Shown here: piece after piece, positions 11,202-24,222 of the stretch | Numbering within the stretch: the stretch's first letter is position 1 | Layout of the letters: each line of letters starts with the position of its first letter | Assembly (NCBI GenBank): GCA_905331475.1 | Contig: CAJNYU010001727.1 | Coordinates: forward strand, 1-64,000 | Length of the DNA stretch: 64,000 nt | Origin: Rotaria socialis | Taxonomy: Eukaryota > Rotifera > Eurotatoria > Philodinida > Philodinidae | Direction: 5' to 3' | The notes under the pieces: generated by a model | The model's input: only the letters and a program-made list of their open reading frames with translations | Told to the model about the DNA's origin: nothing | The model's database searches: none | Translations under genes and position numbers: made by a program

Positions 11202-13656
11202 TCAAACATGTGAAATAGGTGCTGAGGACGACATAGTAAAGTCAGTACCCTTCTCAATTTGTTGTTTCATCCTTTGTTTGGTTATATTCGGTGTAAATAA
11301 ATCGTTTATACGTTGTTTGAAAGAATTTCTTGAATCGGTATGTCGAAAAAAGGCATATATCATGACAATTGGAATTGGTAAAATAAAGCACATATTAAGA
11401 CACCAACCAAATATAATTGACCATGATGGAAATATATAATTACCATATTTCAATTCATCTGAGTAAGATAATGCTAAGACCATGAGCATTATGACAATAA
11501 CTGGACATATAACTGTCCAAGCAAGACGAAAGAAAAGATTCGGTTCAAAACCAAGATTCGTACGAATATCGTTCACAAGATTATTGATACCATAAACCTA
11601 GAAAGAATTTTTAAATTGTAATAAAGATTTTTTTCTTCTAAATTTGACATATCGTGTTCTTACCCAAGTAGCAGCAATAGCCTCCATCATGACTACTAGC
11701 ATGAGTGCAGGAGCGGTTGAAAATTTATCCAAAAATTGTACCACATAGTTACCACCTAGAAAAATATAAAAATACATTAATTTAAATAAGATTTTTTCCG
11801 TTGATTATTAATGTCGACTAACCTTGAGTGACTGTTGGCAAACAAGCAATAATTAATACAAAGCACATAATAAACATTCCGGATTTTCTATGTCGTTTTA
11901 ATAACGGAAATTCGTCACTCAGTGCTGTATAAATAGATTCTAAACCACCAAAATCACTATCAAGTCCTAAATTAATAACCATTAAGAAGAATAATATAGA
12001 AAAAAGTGCTGGATATTTAAATGTTGCTAATATTTCTGGATAGGCAATAAATGATAAACTTGGTCCTTCATCCACAACACTTTCGACATTTTTTTGTAAA
12101 CGCCATGACATATGACCTAATGCCGAAAAAACAACAAAGCCAGAAAGAAAACTTGCAGCAAAATTGGCCACAACGGCAATTAACGCATCATAATAGCAAT
12201 TATTACTTGAAACATTATATGAACCATAAGTTGTTAATACAGATAGGCCAGGACCAAGTGTAAAAAATATTTGATTGGCTGCTGAGTACCAAACTTTCAT
12301 ATTTTTTAATTTACTAAATGATGGTTTTAAAAAGTATGTTATCCCATTCCGTGAACCTTCTAAATTTAGACCTTGTATAAGTAATATTATTAATACAATA
12401 TATGGTAATGTAGCTGTTATATAAACAGCTTTCCCTAAAAATTATTTAAAATAAAAGAAACTAGTTGTGAAGCAAAATACTGCGTCTTCTATTTTACCTG
12501 TACTTTTAACTCCACGATAAATACACATATACATAAGAACAAATATTAATATTAAACATAAAAGTAAATCTATTTTAATACTACCCAAATCAGTTAAACC
12601 TTTTGAATGATTAATACCTAACATATAGTTATTATAAAATTCATCAGCTGATGAAACTTTTGAATGATTAATACCTAACATATAGTTATTATAAAATTCA
12701 TCAGCTGATGAAACTTTTGAGTCAATGATTGAATTATATTTTTGTGTTTCATTCAAAGAAAATGAATTGTTTCTGCCATTGAAATTTATTTGTTCATTAG
12801 TTTGATTGTTTACACTGCCAATACGCATTCGTTCTGAACATGAAGGTGTATTCCATGATTGCGAACATAAACTCCACGGCAATACTTCACGAAACGATGA
12901 AAATAGATAAAAAACAGCATGTGCTAAGAAAACAAAGAAAATTTATTTATTGCACAATTAATGAGACTCATATTAATACCAATTATTGTTGTATAAAATA
13001 ATGTAACAGCAGTGACAATGAGAAATGATGCTATACCAATACCTTTCATCGATGGAGCTATTCTACCCCAAAGTGTTATATTACCACAACGATAAAATTG
13101 ACCAAGAAATAATTCAAGATACCTGAAACATAACCATTGTTGTTGTTTTTTTGTTTTAATAGAAGAACAAAAGAGATGAACTTACATCATTGGTATACCA
13201 ATAAGACATAAAAATATCATATATGGAATAAGAAATGCACCACCACCATTCTCATAGCATACATAAGGAAATCGCCAGACATTGCCTATAAGTCAAACTA
13301 AATGAATAAATAAATTTATTTTAATTTCTCTTACCAAGATCGACGACATAGCCAATAACCGATAGAAGAAATTCAACCTTATTTGTCCATAACTCGCGTG
13401 GAACAGTTGGCGATGACGGAGGCAATGCCAAGGCCGATGTTGTTAATATAACTAGTTGCTCCGTGATGCTTGGTTTTCGACTAGTATTATTATTAGTATC
13501 CGTTAAGATTGACGATGTTCTTGTCTCTTCACGTTCAGGAATATTTTCACTGGCCTCTATATACAATTGATCAAATAACAAATTAGCTCAATTACACTCA
13601 CGTAATTCGATTATTAGAAACAAGAGAAAAAGATGGGAACGTGTTCCTTCAATCAT
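11202..13656 (-). CDS. SLC6 sodium/chloride-dependent neurotransmitter transporter, monoamine type
   Basis: Eight exons (minus strand): 13656-13602, 13556-13335, 13285-13186, 13122-12980, 12923-12498, 12434-11823, 11755-11664 and 11597-11202. Together they give 2046 bp, 681 residues, with GT-AG introns of 45-74 bp. The protein takes up a small amine across the plasma membrane using Na+ and Cl-. TM1 reads [17 protein letters not shown]; the Asp (about residue 91) is the amine-binding residue of serotonin/dopamine transporters, where GABA and glycine carriers have Gly. Later family motifs include [57 protein letters not shown] and [12 protein letters not shown]. The extracellular loop before TM4 contains an exact 19-residue tandem duplication (12601-12714). 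The first exon ([16 protein letters not shown]...) is the least certain part, being oddly hydrophobic for an SLC6 N-terminus. Confidence 0.88.
12601..12714 (-). repeat. Exact 57-bp tandem duplication inside the SLC6 transporter exon
   Basis: 12601-12657 and 12658-12714 are identical base for base. Each encodes the same 19 residues around [19 protein letters not shown]. In SLC6 proteins this segment (consensus S..EF......L) occurs once, just before TM4. The duplication keeps frame and is either very recent or an assembly artefact. Confidence 0.85.
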
Positions 13657-14535
13657 CAAATCTCAATTTCTATTTTTCAAGAATGGATAACGATCAGACA
13701 TTATCTCGTTTTTTTGTAAGTTTATTAAGATGAAATTAGAAGCCAAGTAATTCTAAGCTCTATAACAAGCAAAGTGTGTAGTCAGAATGAATCCAAATAG
13801 AAGTTCTCAATGATTATCATAAGCCATATTTGTGACTATCAGGTATTTTAAATCGATATTTACTTGTTTCGTTTTTCGAAAATGATTTAATTGTTCAGTT
13901 GAAATAAATAAGCATTTTACTTTATTCGACATATCTCATGAGAAAATTTTTGAAAATATGGATTTTAATGTATTTTTTCATTGGAGAAAATGAACATGTC
14001 TAAATTTTTTCTTTGATTGATTTTTTTCATGTAGTTATCAGCTAGTTACGTTTGTTTTAAATTTATTTATCAAAGGAAACTAAAACTATATATTTTTTGA
14101 AATGCAATATCGAGAATTTTCCTAATACTAAGTGCTACGAAAACAGATAAATAAATTATTAATATTTCTAATGATAATATATAGATGTATGTCTAACACA
14201 TATAGTTTCATAATCAAAACTGTACTTTCCGTATTTTTATAGTCGAGAAAATCGAATTAAAGTTACAGTTATTATAACCATCAACTGAATTTATAATTAT
14301 CAAAACTTCTAGTTAGAATATTTGATTTCAGTTAACGTTACATACCAGCCAGTTTTATCTAGATCTATTTTGTTTACAATCCATAATGAACCTAATTTTC
14401 ACTATCAATCATATCGATGCTTATCAATAAGGTACGTTCACACTAATTCTCAGTCTCAAATTATCCAAATATCACTGTTAAATTATCTAAAATATATTTC
14501 ACTTCATCTTCATTGTATAAGAGGATAATTCTTCT
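13657..14535. other. Non-coding AT-rich stretch
   Basis: Contains the upstream region of the minus-strand SLC6 gene. No clear promoter element can be picked out. Confidence 0.35.
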
Positions 14536-14814
14536 ATGCTTAATATTCACAGTATAGTACTACATTCTCTCTTACCGTTTTGGTTTGTTTCCGTTCTTCT
14601 TTCAGGAGTCATTTCATCAAGATACCAACAAGGAAAAGTGAAGAGACAACCGAATAAAATTCATGCTGATATAATTAGTATTAGACATGTAAAAATGAAC
14701 AAAGAAATAATCTTACTCAAGGATTTGGTATCCGATAGAATATATGTAACTAAAGTGACAGAGAGCATTAGCTATCTGAATTTCTTTGTATCCTTTTTTG
14801 AAGATGATTGTTAA
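14536..14814 (+). CDS. Small orphan protein with possible signal peptide
   Basis: An ATG-initiated 92-codon ORF. Residues about 7-27 are hydrophobic (IVLHSLLPFWFVSVLLSGVIS) and resemble a signal peptide. A KR site and a Gln-starting stretch (VKRQPNKIHADII) follow, which would suit a processed peptide, but no amidation signal follows it. I recognise no family. In DNA this AT-rich an ORF of this size can occur by chance, so it may not be a gene. Confidence 0.3.
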   Translation: MLNIHSIVLHSLLPFWFVSVLLSGVISSRYQQGKVKRQPNKIHADIISIRHVKMNKEIILLKDLVSDRIYVTKVTESISYLNFFVSFFEDDC

Positions 14815-17800
14815 CTTAGTGCATAGTGCATAGAAAATAGAAAATAGAATTAGAATAATTTCAATTATCAAATACTATTCTCAGCTGCGTACAATCTCAA
14901 TTTAAGCATTCGTCTAATAAATGAACAATATACTGACTTACAAGTTTATTCATGCTCGAATTACAATTACAAGAAAATGTAGCATCCAGATGAAGTCACA
15001 AGCAAACGCTCAAAGAACGTTTGATGAAAATATTCATTTTTGTTTGCAGAAAAGAAAAATTTGAAATGTATAGATTTCACCTTATGGTAGCAAATATATT
15101 TAATAAATCAAAATGATTATATTTTTTAAGCTTAAATAAATTTTAGCAAGTAATCAAAATACTGATCGACTTAACTTTATTGAAAGTTATAATTCAATTT
15201 CTAATCATTCGAAGTTTATTCTTGCTGCTTTCATAAACTATCAATATTTTAGTAAAAAAACAAACAGTTCTAGTTTCCATGTTAACAGTAGACAAATCAA
15301 ATAAATTTGTTTCTAAATCACAAGGTTTAAAAATAAAAAAATTCATACCGGTAGTATCCATTGTTGAGTGTACCGAAATCAATTGTTAGGAAAAATTATG
15401 ATTTCTTTGAGCTTTATATCATATGCAATCTATTGTCATACTAAAAAATTTGCATTCAGACAATCAGATAGATTCTCTTGACACTATCCTGATATAAAGA
15501 ATAATTGAAAATTCATGTATCCCAATTGTTTACTAAAATAAGCGAAGAAATATTTGTGCTTCCAATAAGAAATACGCGAATGAGTTTATGTATATACAAT
15601 GACGAATATATACGTACTTCTATGGATATTTAATGTGTTCGATGTTTCTTCACTGTTTTTACTTGATGATGTCTTCATGTTTTCGACGACGACATACATA
15701 TGTTAATAAGTTTTTATGCATATTTCAAAATGTACTTTGTTCATATTTCTACTAATTACTGACTTTCTCGTGTTTCTTGTGACTAATTTTTATGTCTTTT
15801 GAGAATATGCGATACAAATTTATGGTGTATGCGCCTTGATTAAGATATAAAAGAAAATAATCAAAGCAAAAAGATAGTACTTAATATTCAACTATATTTT
15901 CTATCAATTAGAGAAATGTAACATTTATCCATCAGAATTTGAATTAAAACTCGTACGAATTAACAAATATGAAGATTAGGAAACAAGTCTTTTCGAATAA
16001 TACATCCTTTTCTTCTTTTTTTGATTACAATAATCTTAAGTAACGTAAGTCACTTATATTTATTTTAATTCCTTTCATTGTTAGTTCAAATATCAAGACC
16101 TTGTGTTCCATTAATTTTCATTCATATGATGCATACATTCATTCTATTTAACCAACTATATGTTTTGTGAAATATAGAAAATACTGTTTGAATTTATATA
16201 AACAACAAGATTCTGATAGGATGATTAGGCTATAGACCATAGACCAAAGATAAACAAAATAACCGACGAAAGTATAGTAAAACTAGTCGGAGGAGGTTTC
16301 GAATTTTCTTAGATTGTTTTATCGTTACTATTCTGAGACATCTGTCAAATGAAGATTGATAGTTTACGATTTCATTTCATGAATAAGTCATTTTTACATT
16401 CGAATCCTGTATGAAAAGATTTATTTTTATGTTTTCGACGAGTAGCTAATAGAGCATATCATTCGCCGACCATTATCTTAACTAAACAAATGCAAATCTA
16501 ATTTGTCTGATTGTCATACACATCGATACACTCACGTGTCTTTTAATAAAAAACAAAGGTGATTATCTTTATTCTACTTTTTTACTTTGAGCGTTGCAAA
16601 TTGAATGGGCCATCGTGAAAATAGTACTCAACGAACACTGTCAATTAAATTGTACTGTATATACATATATATTTCTTAATCACGAAATAGTTATAAAGCA
16701 AAACAAATTTGATACCAAATGAAATATAATATTATCAATTCCAATTAAATAACATGTTTCGTCATATGAAAATTATCTTATATACAATATATATATATAT
16801 ATTATAAATGAATATTCGATAATCATCGATTTTAAAATATGTCGGTTTTGCCATGAGAGTTTTACTATGTTCTACAGAGTTAGTAGTACTAATTTAATAA
16901 AATATACATATAAGAGAAGAGATCATCAGTTACTATTAATATGCAAGTTTTTTTCCCTAGAAACTTTATTATGCAATAATTTAACTCAGTCAGATTATAC
17001 TATATTAAATAGCAATAAATCATTTTGAAAGCCAACAAGAGCAGTTGCAATCATCGCCATGAGTATATATGTATATGTATGAAAAACTATTTTTTTCCAG
17101 AATGCAAGAATTTTTAATATAATGAATACAAAAATTTGTGACTTGTTTATGACTTTGACATTTCTTTCTATGAATTTTTTTGAATCATTGATTTTTTTCA
17201 AATTTAGATACAAATTCTTAAATATTTTCATGCAAAAAGTGATTTTATTTCTCTATGGAAATGATTTCTTTTCTAGGTTTCATCATGTTAAATTCTCTTA
17301 TAATTTCCCATTGAAAATTTTGCTCTTAGTTTTTTTTTATTTATTGTACGATTGTATGCTTTCGACGTTTCATGTTAAAATCACGTTTTTTCCTATGAAG
17401 AAAAAAAAAGAAAAGAAAAACAGAATCATAAGAGGCACTCTTTACCAAAGGCCAAGCCCGACATCTGTTCCCGTCATCATGCGCTCGGCACACACATTTA
17501 TTCTTTTTTTTCTTTTTGAAAAGAACATAAAAGTAAAAGAGAAGAGAAGAAGCCAAAGAATAATGTTTTAGTTGTTGCCAGTACTACTCGTTCTATTTCA
17601 TCATCTCTCGTCAACATTTTCACCTTTAAATCTCGTTTTTTTTTCCTTTTCTAGTTATTTCAAGATGAAAGAAAGAAAAATAAATTTACGACATTCGTCC
17701 AATCGATCTTTCTTGTTTCTAACAATCATTTATTCATACCGACATATGAAATAGTAGAAAACATTTTAAAAGAAAAAGAATGAATAAACATCGATAGAGT

Positions 17801-18419
17801 TACCACGGCCACGATGCTCCGTTTTCTCTTTTGTTTCTCTCTATCCGTTCTTCTTCAAACAACAGCAACAGCAACCATTGTCGTCACCGTATATAAACAT
17901 ATTTGAATTCTGTTTCAAGCATACACACGCACATTTTTTTTTACTTTCTCTCGATTTTTTTCTCTTTTCATAGCTGCTTTATACTTGCTTTTGCTTGTTT
18001 GCCCAGAGCTTGCGGTATATGTATGTGTCTGTATGTGTATTTGTGCGTATTTGCATGTATGTGTGTGGGATGTTGACGGAGAAGAATATATGTATAATTG
18101 TATATTCATCACACGTCGTTCTGCCACTCATTCAGTCCATTTAATCATATGTACCCGTCATTCTCATAGAAATGGTGAACATGGTCCCTATAGAGACATA
18201 TCTATTGATTAGGTGAGAAAGAGAATGAGAGAATAAAAGGCATTTTCATTCGATTTTATCAAACATATTTCTAGATATTTAGAGAAGAATAATAATACAC
18301 GTATTTATAAGAACATAAAAAAAAACGTTGATATATTGCTTTGCCTAGTTTTGAGTTTTGTTTTATTTATAGATTTTTCTCTAATACTGTACAATAATTT
18401 CGATTATCTATAACAAGTA
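14815..18419. other. Long gene-poor region
   Basis: AT-rich DNA without a supported gene. It has a TA microsatellite at about 16786-16802, a short GC-richer patch at about 17434-17490, and a TG/TA-rich stretch at about 18010-18070. Open frames at 17120-17750 are rich in Phe/Lys/Ser and look like chance. The last few hundred bases presumably contain the promoter and 5' UTR of the dynein light chain gene. Confidence 0.4.
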
Positions 18420-18830
18420 ATGGATGATACAGCTGAAACAAGCTTCGTCGTTGATGAAGTATCAAACGTAATTAAAGAATCCATTGAAGCAACCATTGGA
18501 TCACAATCATATCAACAAGCAAAAATTAATACATGGACATCGAATATTGTTGAAGCTATTCTGAATTCATTAACAAAATTGAATAAACCGTTTAAATATA
18601 TTGTATCATGTGTTATTATGCAAAAAAATGGAGCTGGTTTACATACAGCAAGTTCATGCTTTTGGGACAATACAACTGATGGTTCATGCACCGTTCGGTA
18701 AGATAAATATGAACCAATTTTCGTTTGTGTAAATTAAAAAATTAAAATAAAAACTTTTTTTTCTTTATCTTCTAGCTGGGAAAACAAATCCATGTACGCT
18801 ATCGTCTCTGTATTTGGCTTATCGATCTGA
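18420..18830 (+). CDS. Dynein light chain Tctex-type (DYNLT1/3 family)
   Basis: Two exons, 18420-18697 and 18776-18830, separated by a 78-bp GT-AG intron, encode 110 residues, close to the 113 of human DYNLT1. The protein is an accessory light chain of cytoplasmic (and possibly axonemal) dynein that binds the intermediate chain and cargo. Family signatures are clear: [15 protein letters not shown] near the start, [38 protein letters not shown] cut here at FKYIV, and the C-terminus [24 protein letters not shown] split by the intron within the Arg codon of CTVR. An AATAAA lies about 40 bases after the stop. The gene looks intact, with no odd features. Confidence 0.95.
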
Positions 18831-19034
18831 TTTCCAATCTGTTTGTCGTTTCTTTTCCTGGAACCTATCGAATGAACGAATAAATATGTGAATATATAAA
18901 CCGAAAAAATAATTTCGTGTGATTTAGTTTTTTCTTTTTTTTTAATTTCAAATGAAAAGCATTAGACAATATACTTACAACGGAAAACAAAATAAATTCA
19001 TGTATTTTTGAGAAATGATTCTTGAGGAAAAGAA

Positions 19035-19370
19035 CTAAACTGTTATACTAAAAAGAAACCGTCTGTACAAGTGTATAAATTTATCAAGCGCAGTTTCTTC
19101 TATATAACAGTTTCCCTTGTATGAGGGTGAACATTTTGTTACACTAAACAGTGAACATGCACGTCTAGGCCTATCAGTACGATCATTGCTGTTATTATTA
19201 TTTCTTATTTCGTTTTGATCAGATGATAGAAAATTCATTGTAATATTTGTCTCCGATCGCGTAGGAAATAAGTTGATTGGAAATGTTGTTTGCCGTTGCA
19301 ATAGTTCATTGTCATAATCACTTTGATCAGTCGAATGCTTTTTTTCTCGATCATGATCATGATTGATTGC
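19035..19370 (-). CDS. Possible terminal exon of an unidentified minus-strand gene
   Basis: An open frame of about 110 codons follows a good acceptor (TATTTAG at about 19371) and ends at a stop at 19035. It contains HDHDREKKHSTD, a run of Asn (RNNNNSN) and a Cys-containing tail (RRACSLFSVTKC). No start codon fits, so if real it is a last exon. It lies downstream of the broken CNNM gene on the same strand and might be its tail, but I see no similarity to CNNM C-termini. Confidence 0.25.
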   Translation of the reverse strand, partial: AINHDHDREKKHSTDQSDYDNELLQRQTTFPINLFPTRSETNITMNFLSSDQNEIRNNNNSNDRTDRPRRACSLFSVTKCSPSYKGNCYIEETALDKFIHLYRRFLFSITV

Positions 19371-20217
19371 CTAAATATATCAATGAAAATACTAACAATA
19401 ACAATAACAACAACAGCAAAAATATCAAGACTATTATTGTTATTGAAATAACAAAATAACCTTGTTTTTTTGTGTACGAATATGCAAATCCATTGATAAA
19501 TAAAGAAATTAAAGACGTAACCAAAAGATGAAAATACTTCCTACCATTTTGAAAATTTCAATGCAATATTTGTAATTATTCTTATTCTAGTTTTTACTAT
19601 TATTTTAAAATAACATGAATTATTAACATATTATTATTATTAGGCATATTAACTATCATGTGATAATATCTATTGAGTATGTTTTAAAAAAGATTATGAG
19701 AAAGGTTTATGAAAAATACAATAAGAAATTGTAGGGAAAAGACGGAAAATCTTTTCAATTTATGTATCTATTGAAAACTTTCTACATTATTAAAGAATAT
19801 AAAAACTGAACTAGATCGACTCTCAGCTGCAATCGATGACTTCGATATATATATATATATGCACCTTTACCAATTGAAATTATAACAGATCTTATCATTA
19901 TAAATGACAAATCATAACAATATCTCTCAATCATCTTGTTATTTTACCGAAATTGCCCAATAGATATACATATCATTGTTATAGATTTATTGAATAACGC
20001 TGAATTCGAATTTTTGCATAATGTACGGTAGTTTTAGCTTTTCTAACAAAACCAGTCGATTCTACTCGTCAAATAGAAACGAATCTCTTTTATGTAATTC
20101 TTTTTATGAAAAAAGTTCTTATTTTTGCATTATTTCATATGGAATCTTGCTGATAGTAAAGCTAAATAGGAAAAAAACTGAAAAATAAATACACATAAAT
20201 ATATATTCATATTTATC

Positions 20218-23200
20218 ATGTTTATCACCAAACATTCGATCAATATCCATAGTTGGACTAGTAACTTCGTCATTTACATTAGATGAAGTACTTGAACTAT
20301 TGCAATTTTGTTGATTAAGACGATTTTTACTACTTTGTTCATTGCTAGAAAGATTTAATAGAATTGGATTACAAACGATTGCTACTATTGATGGTTGATG
20401 TTTTTCTGATGAATGATCACCATGACTACTTGTTTGCTCTTGTTTATTTGAATTGTCATGGTCATCTATATCTGATGAATCAAGTTTTTCAAACGCGAAC
20501 GGTGATGATGGATCATAAGTATTTGTATTTTCTTTTGCTGCTTATTTTGTATGATGTAAAATATCTTTTTCATTAAGAAATATATGTTGAAAATTAGTTA
20601 AATTACGTTTAGTAATTGATACATTTGTCAAAGATGACTTGAAAAAGAAATAAGAGGAAAAAAGTTTTTTTTCGCAAATAAATGATTTTTTTTGTCATTC
20701 ACGATTTCATCGAGTGCATTTGAGAATAATTGCTCGGGTTGTATACGATTTTTTTACTCTGATCACTACTACTTTGCTGTTGTATTGCTTGAATAGCTGC
20801 TAACCAAACAAGACGATGAATTTGTCAAACATGTAGTTCGCTATTAACAATCAAATTATAATCCGGAATAAATACCGAAGAAATTTCAGCAAGTATATCT
20901 TACATGTTATTTAATTTTGCTCTCATTTTAAATAGGCATTCGAGAAATTTTTGAATGTCTTTTAAAATTTTGTTTATCACTTTAAAAAAATAAACAAATT
21001 AAACTTTTATTTTTGAAATATTACTGTTTTTCTTCCTCGTTTACTCAGAAGTGTCGTTGCTGCAAAAGAAATAAATGGACCAACAGTTGATATAATATGC
21101 TCAATGTCTGATTCTAACGTTACAGTTCCTCGAGTAGCTAATGTAAATAGTTCACATCGAAAGCCTTTTTTTATATAAATATAAGAAATTCATTGATTGA
21201 TTTGTTTGTTGTTCAATGATTGCATAAACATTATAATTAGGAATAACTTTTAGTATCTCTTGATATATATATAAAGCTGATGGAAATTATGGGACATCTA
21301 ACTAATCACAATAGAAAGAACGCTTTTTAGTGAAACAAAAAATATTTACAAATGCTGAACAAAATCAGAAAAAACCTAGAAACATCAATTATAAGAATTG
21401 TTTACGCACCATTTAAAAATATTTTTATCAACTACAATTAGAATAAAGTCTATCATTAAAATTAGAATATAAAGGATTAATATCAAAAAGAATCATTCTA
21501 CAAACTTACTTGTACTTAAAAATTGAAATACAGCTATTTTTAATTGTAGACTTATTGAAGAACCTAAACTCGAAAAATTGATTGAATTAATAGAATTTAA
21601 AAAAATAAAACCTTTAACAGGTCTTTTCGCTAATGATGTAAAATCCATGGTTTTCGCACGTTTGCGTTGAATCGTAGGATGATTATCAGCTGAAAACAAA
21701 GAAAAATATATACAACAAACAATACATTTCAATATTCTTAAGAATCTAAAAATGAAATTTACTAAAGAGATTTGTGTCTTTTATCATTTCTCTTTGTAAC
21801 ATCTCTTCAAAAGCATCTTCACGTGTTATTATGCCGACCGTGATATATAATGAATCGATTGTTTTTGTACGATCAAACGGATCTAATTGTGTTTCAAGGG
21901 AATAAAAATTTATCAGTAAAATTTTACATACAACTATGAAACTCTAGAACATGTTTTACTATTAAATCATACTGTTCTGGTGTAATCAAAGCAAAATCTC
22001 TTAATTTAACAGTACTAATCACATTTGATCTATAGAAAAGCAACAATATATATATATATTATTTAGTTAGACTAAATAAATTATAGGAACACCTTTATTT
22101 CGAGTAAACAAGAATACGTGAAAAACCATGCTTATGCACATCAAGTAATAATTCAGCGTCCATTATACGATCTTTATCAAGCATGTAAACATCTGGTAAC
22201 ATAGTCATCGCTTCATTCACACTTTTCTATCGCAATGGAAGTACGCCTAAAATATAAAACATTATATCGACGCTATCTAATTTTTATATCATTTTGTCGT
22301 CCTCAAAGAAATTCATTGGTTCTATAGAAGTTTTGATTTCAAAAGAGTTCAATCGAATGATTTTCTTTCTTCTAATTTGCTCATTTTTTCTAAAACTCTA
22401 AGTAAAATTCATCAAACAGTTACAAATCCAACGTTTTAAGTAAAGCATTAGATAAAAAACGAGGTTTGATTTAGAAAAAGAATCAGACCGATATATTTTG
22501 ATATCATTATTCATTTGAATAACATTTTATTTAAAGTGTTAAAGATTTGTCCAGACTTGAGAAAATCTTATTTACAGAATAAAACAATATCTTTTTTTTT
22601 ATGTTACCTGTAATAACATCAAGTTCAGGTTTTTCAATATCTGCATTCATTTTTGTCAGCATTCGATGTAATTGATCACGATTATAAGAAACTGTTACGT
22701 CTTGACCAAAAATTTAATTACGAATAAAACCTAGTGGATATGAAATAATCCCTGTTATAATAATCGCAGCCCAAGTTATAAGATGTATGCGCGCGCCAAT
22801 AACTAATCCGTAACGAGAGCATATAGCTAGTGGAATAATTTCACCCATTCGTACAATCATGATTGTCGAGCCAATGACAGCAAATAAACCATGAACTAGC
22901 GAATCGAGTGTAAAACTGTTCCTACCAAATTCGCTAAGAGATTAGCTAAAACAATTGAACATAATCAGAAATTGCCACGTTTTCGTGATGGTAAAACACG
23001 TTTAGCATAAAAACGTATTGAAGATTTTTCTGATTCGGTAAGTAAGCGTAAATAATTGACACTCAATGCCATTAAACCCAAATTTAAACCACTAGGAGAC
23101 TATTTATATATTACCACTACAAGTTGCAATCGTTTTTTGGATCATCGTTTTCGTACAATAAATAAGATCGAAGATTTTACAAAAAGAATACAGTCATCGT

Positions 23201-23250
23201 CTGAACCATTCTTTAGTACTACATCTGAAATTTGTTCATTTCATAGTTGA
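20218..23250 (-). pseudogene. CNNM (cyclin M / ancient conserved domain protein) pseudogene
   Basis: CNNM proteins are membrane Mg2+-transport regulators with a DUF21 domain, paired CBS domains and a cNMP-binding-like domain. All three are legible on the minus strand. DUF21 is at about 23098-22720 (SGLNLGLMAL; FYAKRVLPSRKRGNF; MGEIIPLAICSRYGLVIGAR). The CBS part is at about 22680-21770 (NEAMTMLPDVYMLDKDRI; GIITREDAFEEMLQREMI). The C-terminal domain is at about 21710-21030 (ISLQLKIAVFQFLSTSK; RGTVTLESDIEHI). In-frame stops interrupt it at 23102-23100, 22977-22975, 22716-22714, 22229-22227 and 22097-22095, in all three stop types, and frame is lost around 22860-22930. Splice sites are partly preserved. 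It is therefore a fairly young dead copy. A low-complexity tail continues to about 20218. Exact limits are uncertain. Confidence 0.8.
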
Positions 23251-23877
23251 ATGTTTCCTAAAAATTCAATAAATCAAAAATGAATAATAAAAAAGCATTA
23301 TCTTTCTGTTACCTAAAAAAGCCGAAAAAAAAGAAATAACGTAAGAACTAAGCATATTTTTACTTTAAAGTGGTAATACAGTTTTTCGTGTAACAATGTA
23401 AAATAAGGTCCTCTCAACTGTGTTCCATTATTCGAAATTAGAAACAGCCATGAAAATATATAAAGTAGTTCGAAAGGATTAAAATGACGAAATATAATTT
23501 TCGTTATTCTTATCTAACTAATTAATTATTTTATTCACACTTTTTTTAGTTAAGCTGTCATGATGTACTGTAATAAATTCTGACTGGAACTGGAACAACC
23601 GATTTTTGTTGAGGCAATAGAGGGCGCGCTTTGTTACTACTGCTTGCAAAAAAATAGCTTCTTGTATTGAAAACTATTTAAAAAAATGAAATTAATATTT
23701 GTTTTTTAATGTTCTTATAAATACTGTTCTTCTTAGTGAATAAGTTAATGAAAATATTGACGGTGAGGAGGGGGCGCGAACAGAGCAAGCATTTGTGACT
23801 GATTAATGCAGTTACTCGTAAGAAGAACCTAAAACTAAGTGACGGCTATTTAGGTTATATTTCTATATACTATAAAT
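23251..23877. other. Intergenic region upstream of MYCBP homologue
   Basis: AT-rich, with two GC-richer patches carrying GAGGG(G)GCGCG (about 23619-23630 and 23768-23778). These may belong to the promoter of the gene starting at 23878, but there is no direct proof. Confidence 0.3.
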
Positions 23878-24222
23878 ATGTCATCAATACCGCCGAATTC
23901 ACCAATCATTGATTCTGTATCAGATTCGTTATTAGATCGAACATCATCGTCATCGTCATCGTCACCTTCATTATCATTATCAACAGAATTATTTAATCGT
24001 TTACAAGCTTTTCAAGTCTATTTGGAAATGTCAGGTTCTATTGATGCATTAACAGATTGCGTAGCACAACTCAATGTATCATATTCTTCATCGTACTCAT
24101 CACCGCTTGAACAATTTAAAGCTATTCTTCGTTCGAAAATTCCTCAAACGATTGAAGTTGATTGTTTACAACAAGAAATAGATGAGCTTAAACTAAAAAT
24201 CGCTCAAATACGTCAAGCATAA
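23878..24222 (+). CDS. MYCBP (c-Myc-binding protein, AMY-1) homologue
   Basis: Single-exon ORF of 114 residues. After a Ser-rich low-complexity leader (residues about 23-36), the core reads LQAFQVYLEMSGSIDALTDC, then SSPLEQFKAILRSKIPQ and a C-terminal coiled coil LQQEIDELKLKIAQIRQA. This follows the MYCBP pattern FRRYLEKSG.LD.LT...V.LYE.......LEFLK...G......E...L..E...LK. MYCBP is a ~100-residue protein that binds Myc and A-kinase anchor proteins and is linked to ciliary functions in animals. The Ser run is not part of the usual family. There are no introns. The call rests on the YLEKSG-like segment and overall layout. Confidence 0.75.
   Translation: MSSIPPNSPIIDSVSDSLLDRTSSSSSSSPSLSLSTELFNRLQAFQVYLEMSGSIDALTDCVAQLNVSYSSSYSSPLEQFKAILRSKIPQTIEVDCLQQEIDELKLKIAQIRQA

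Noticed and set aside
17122-17571. 149-codon open frame
   Set aside because: Phe/Lys/Ile-rich translation typical of AT-rich non-coding DNA; no domain, no splice context.
20218-23250. Alternative genetic code or stop-codon recoding in the CNNM gene
   Set aside because: All three stop codons occur inside it, plus a frame loss, while neighbouring genes read cleanly with the standard code; decay is the simpler explanation.
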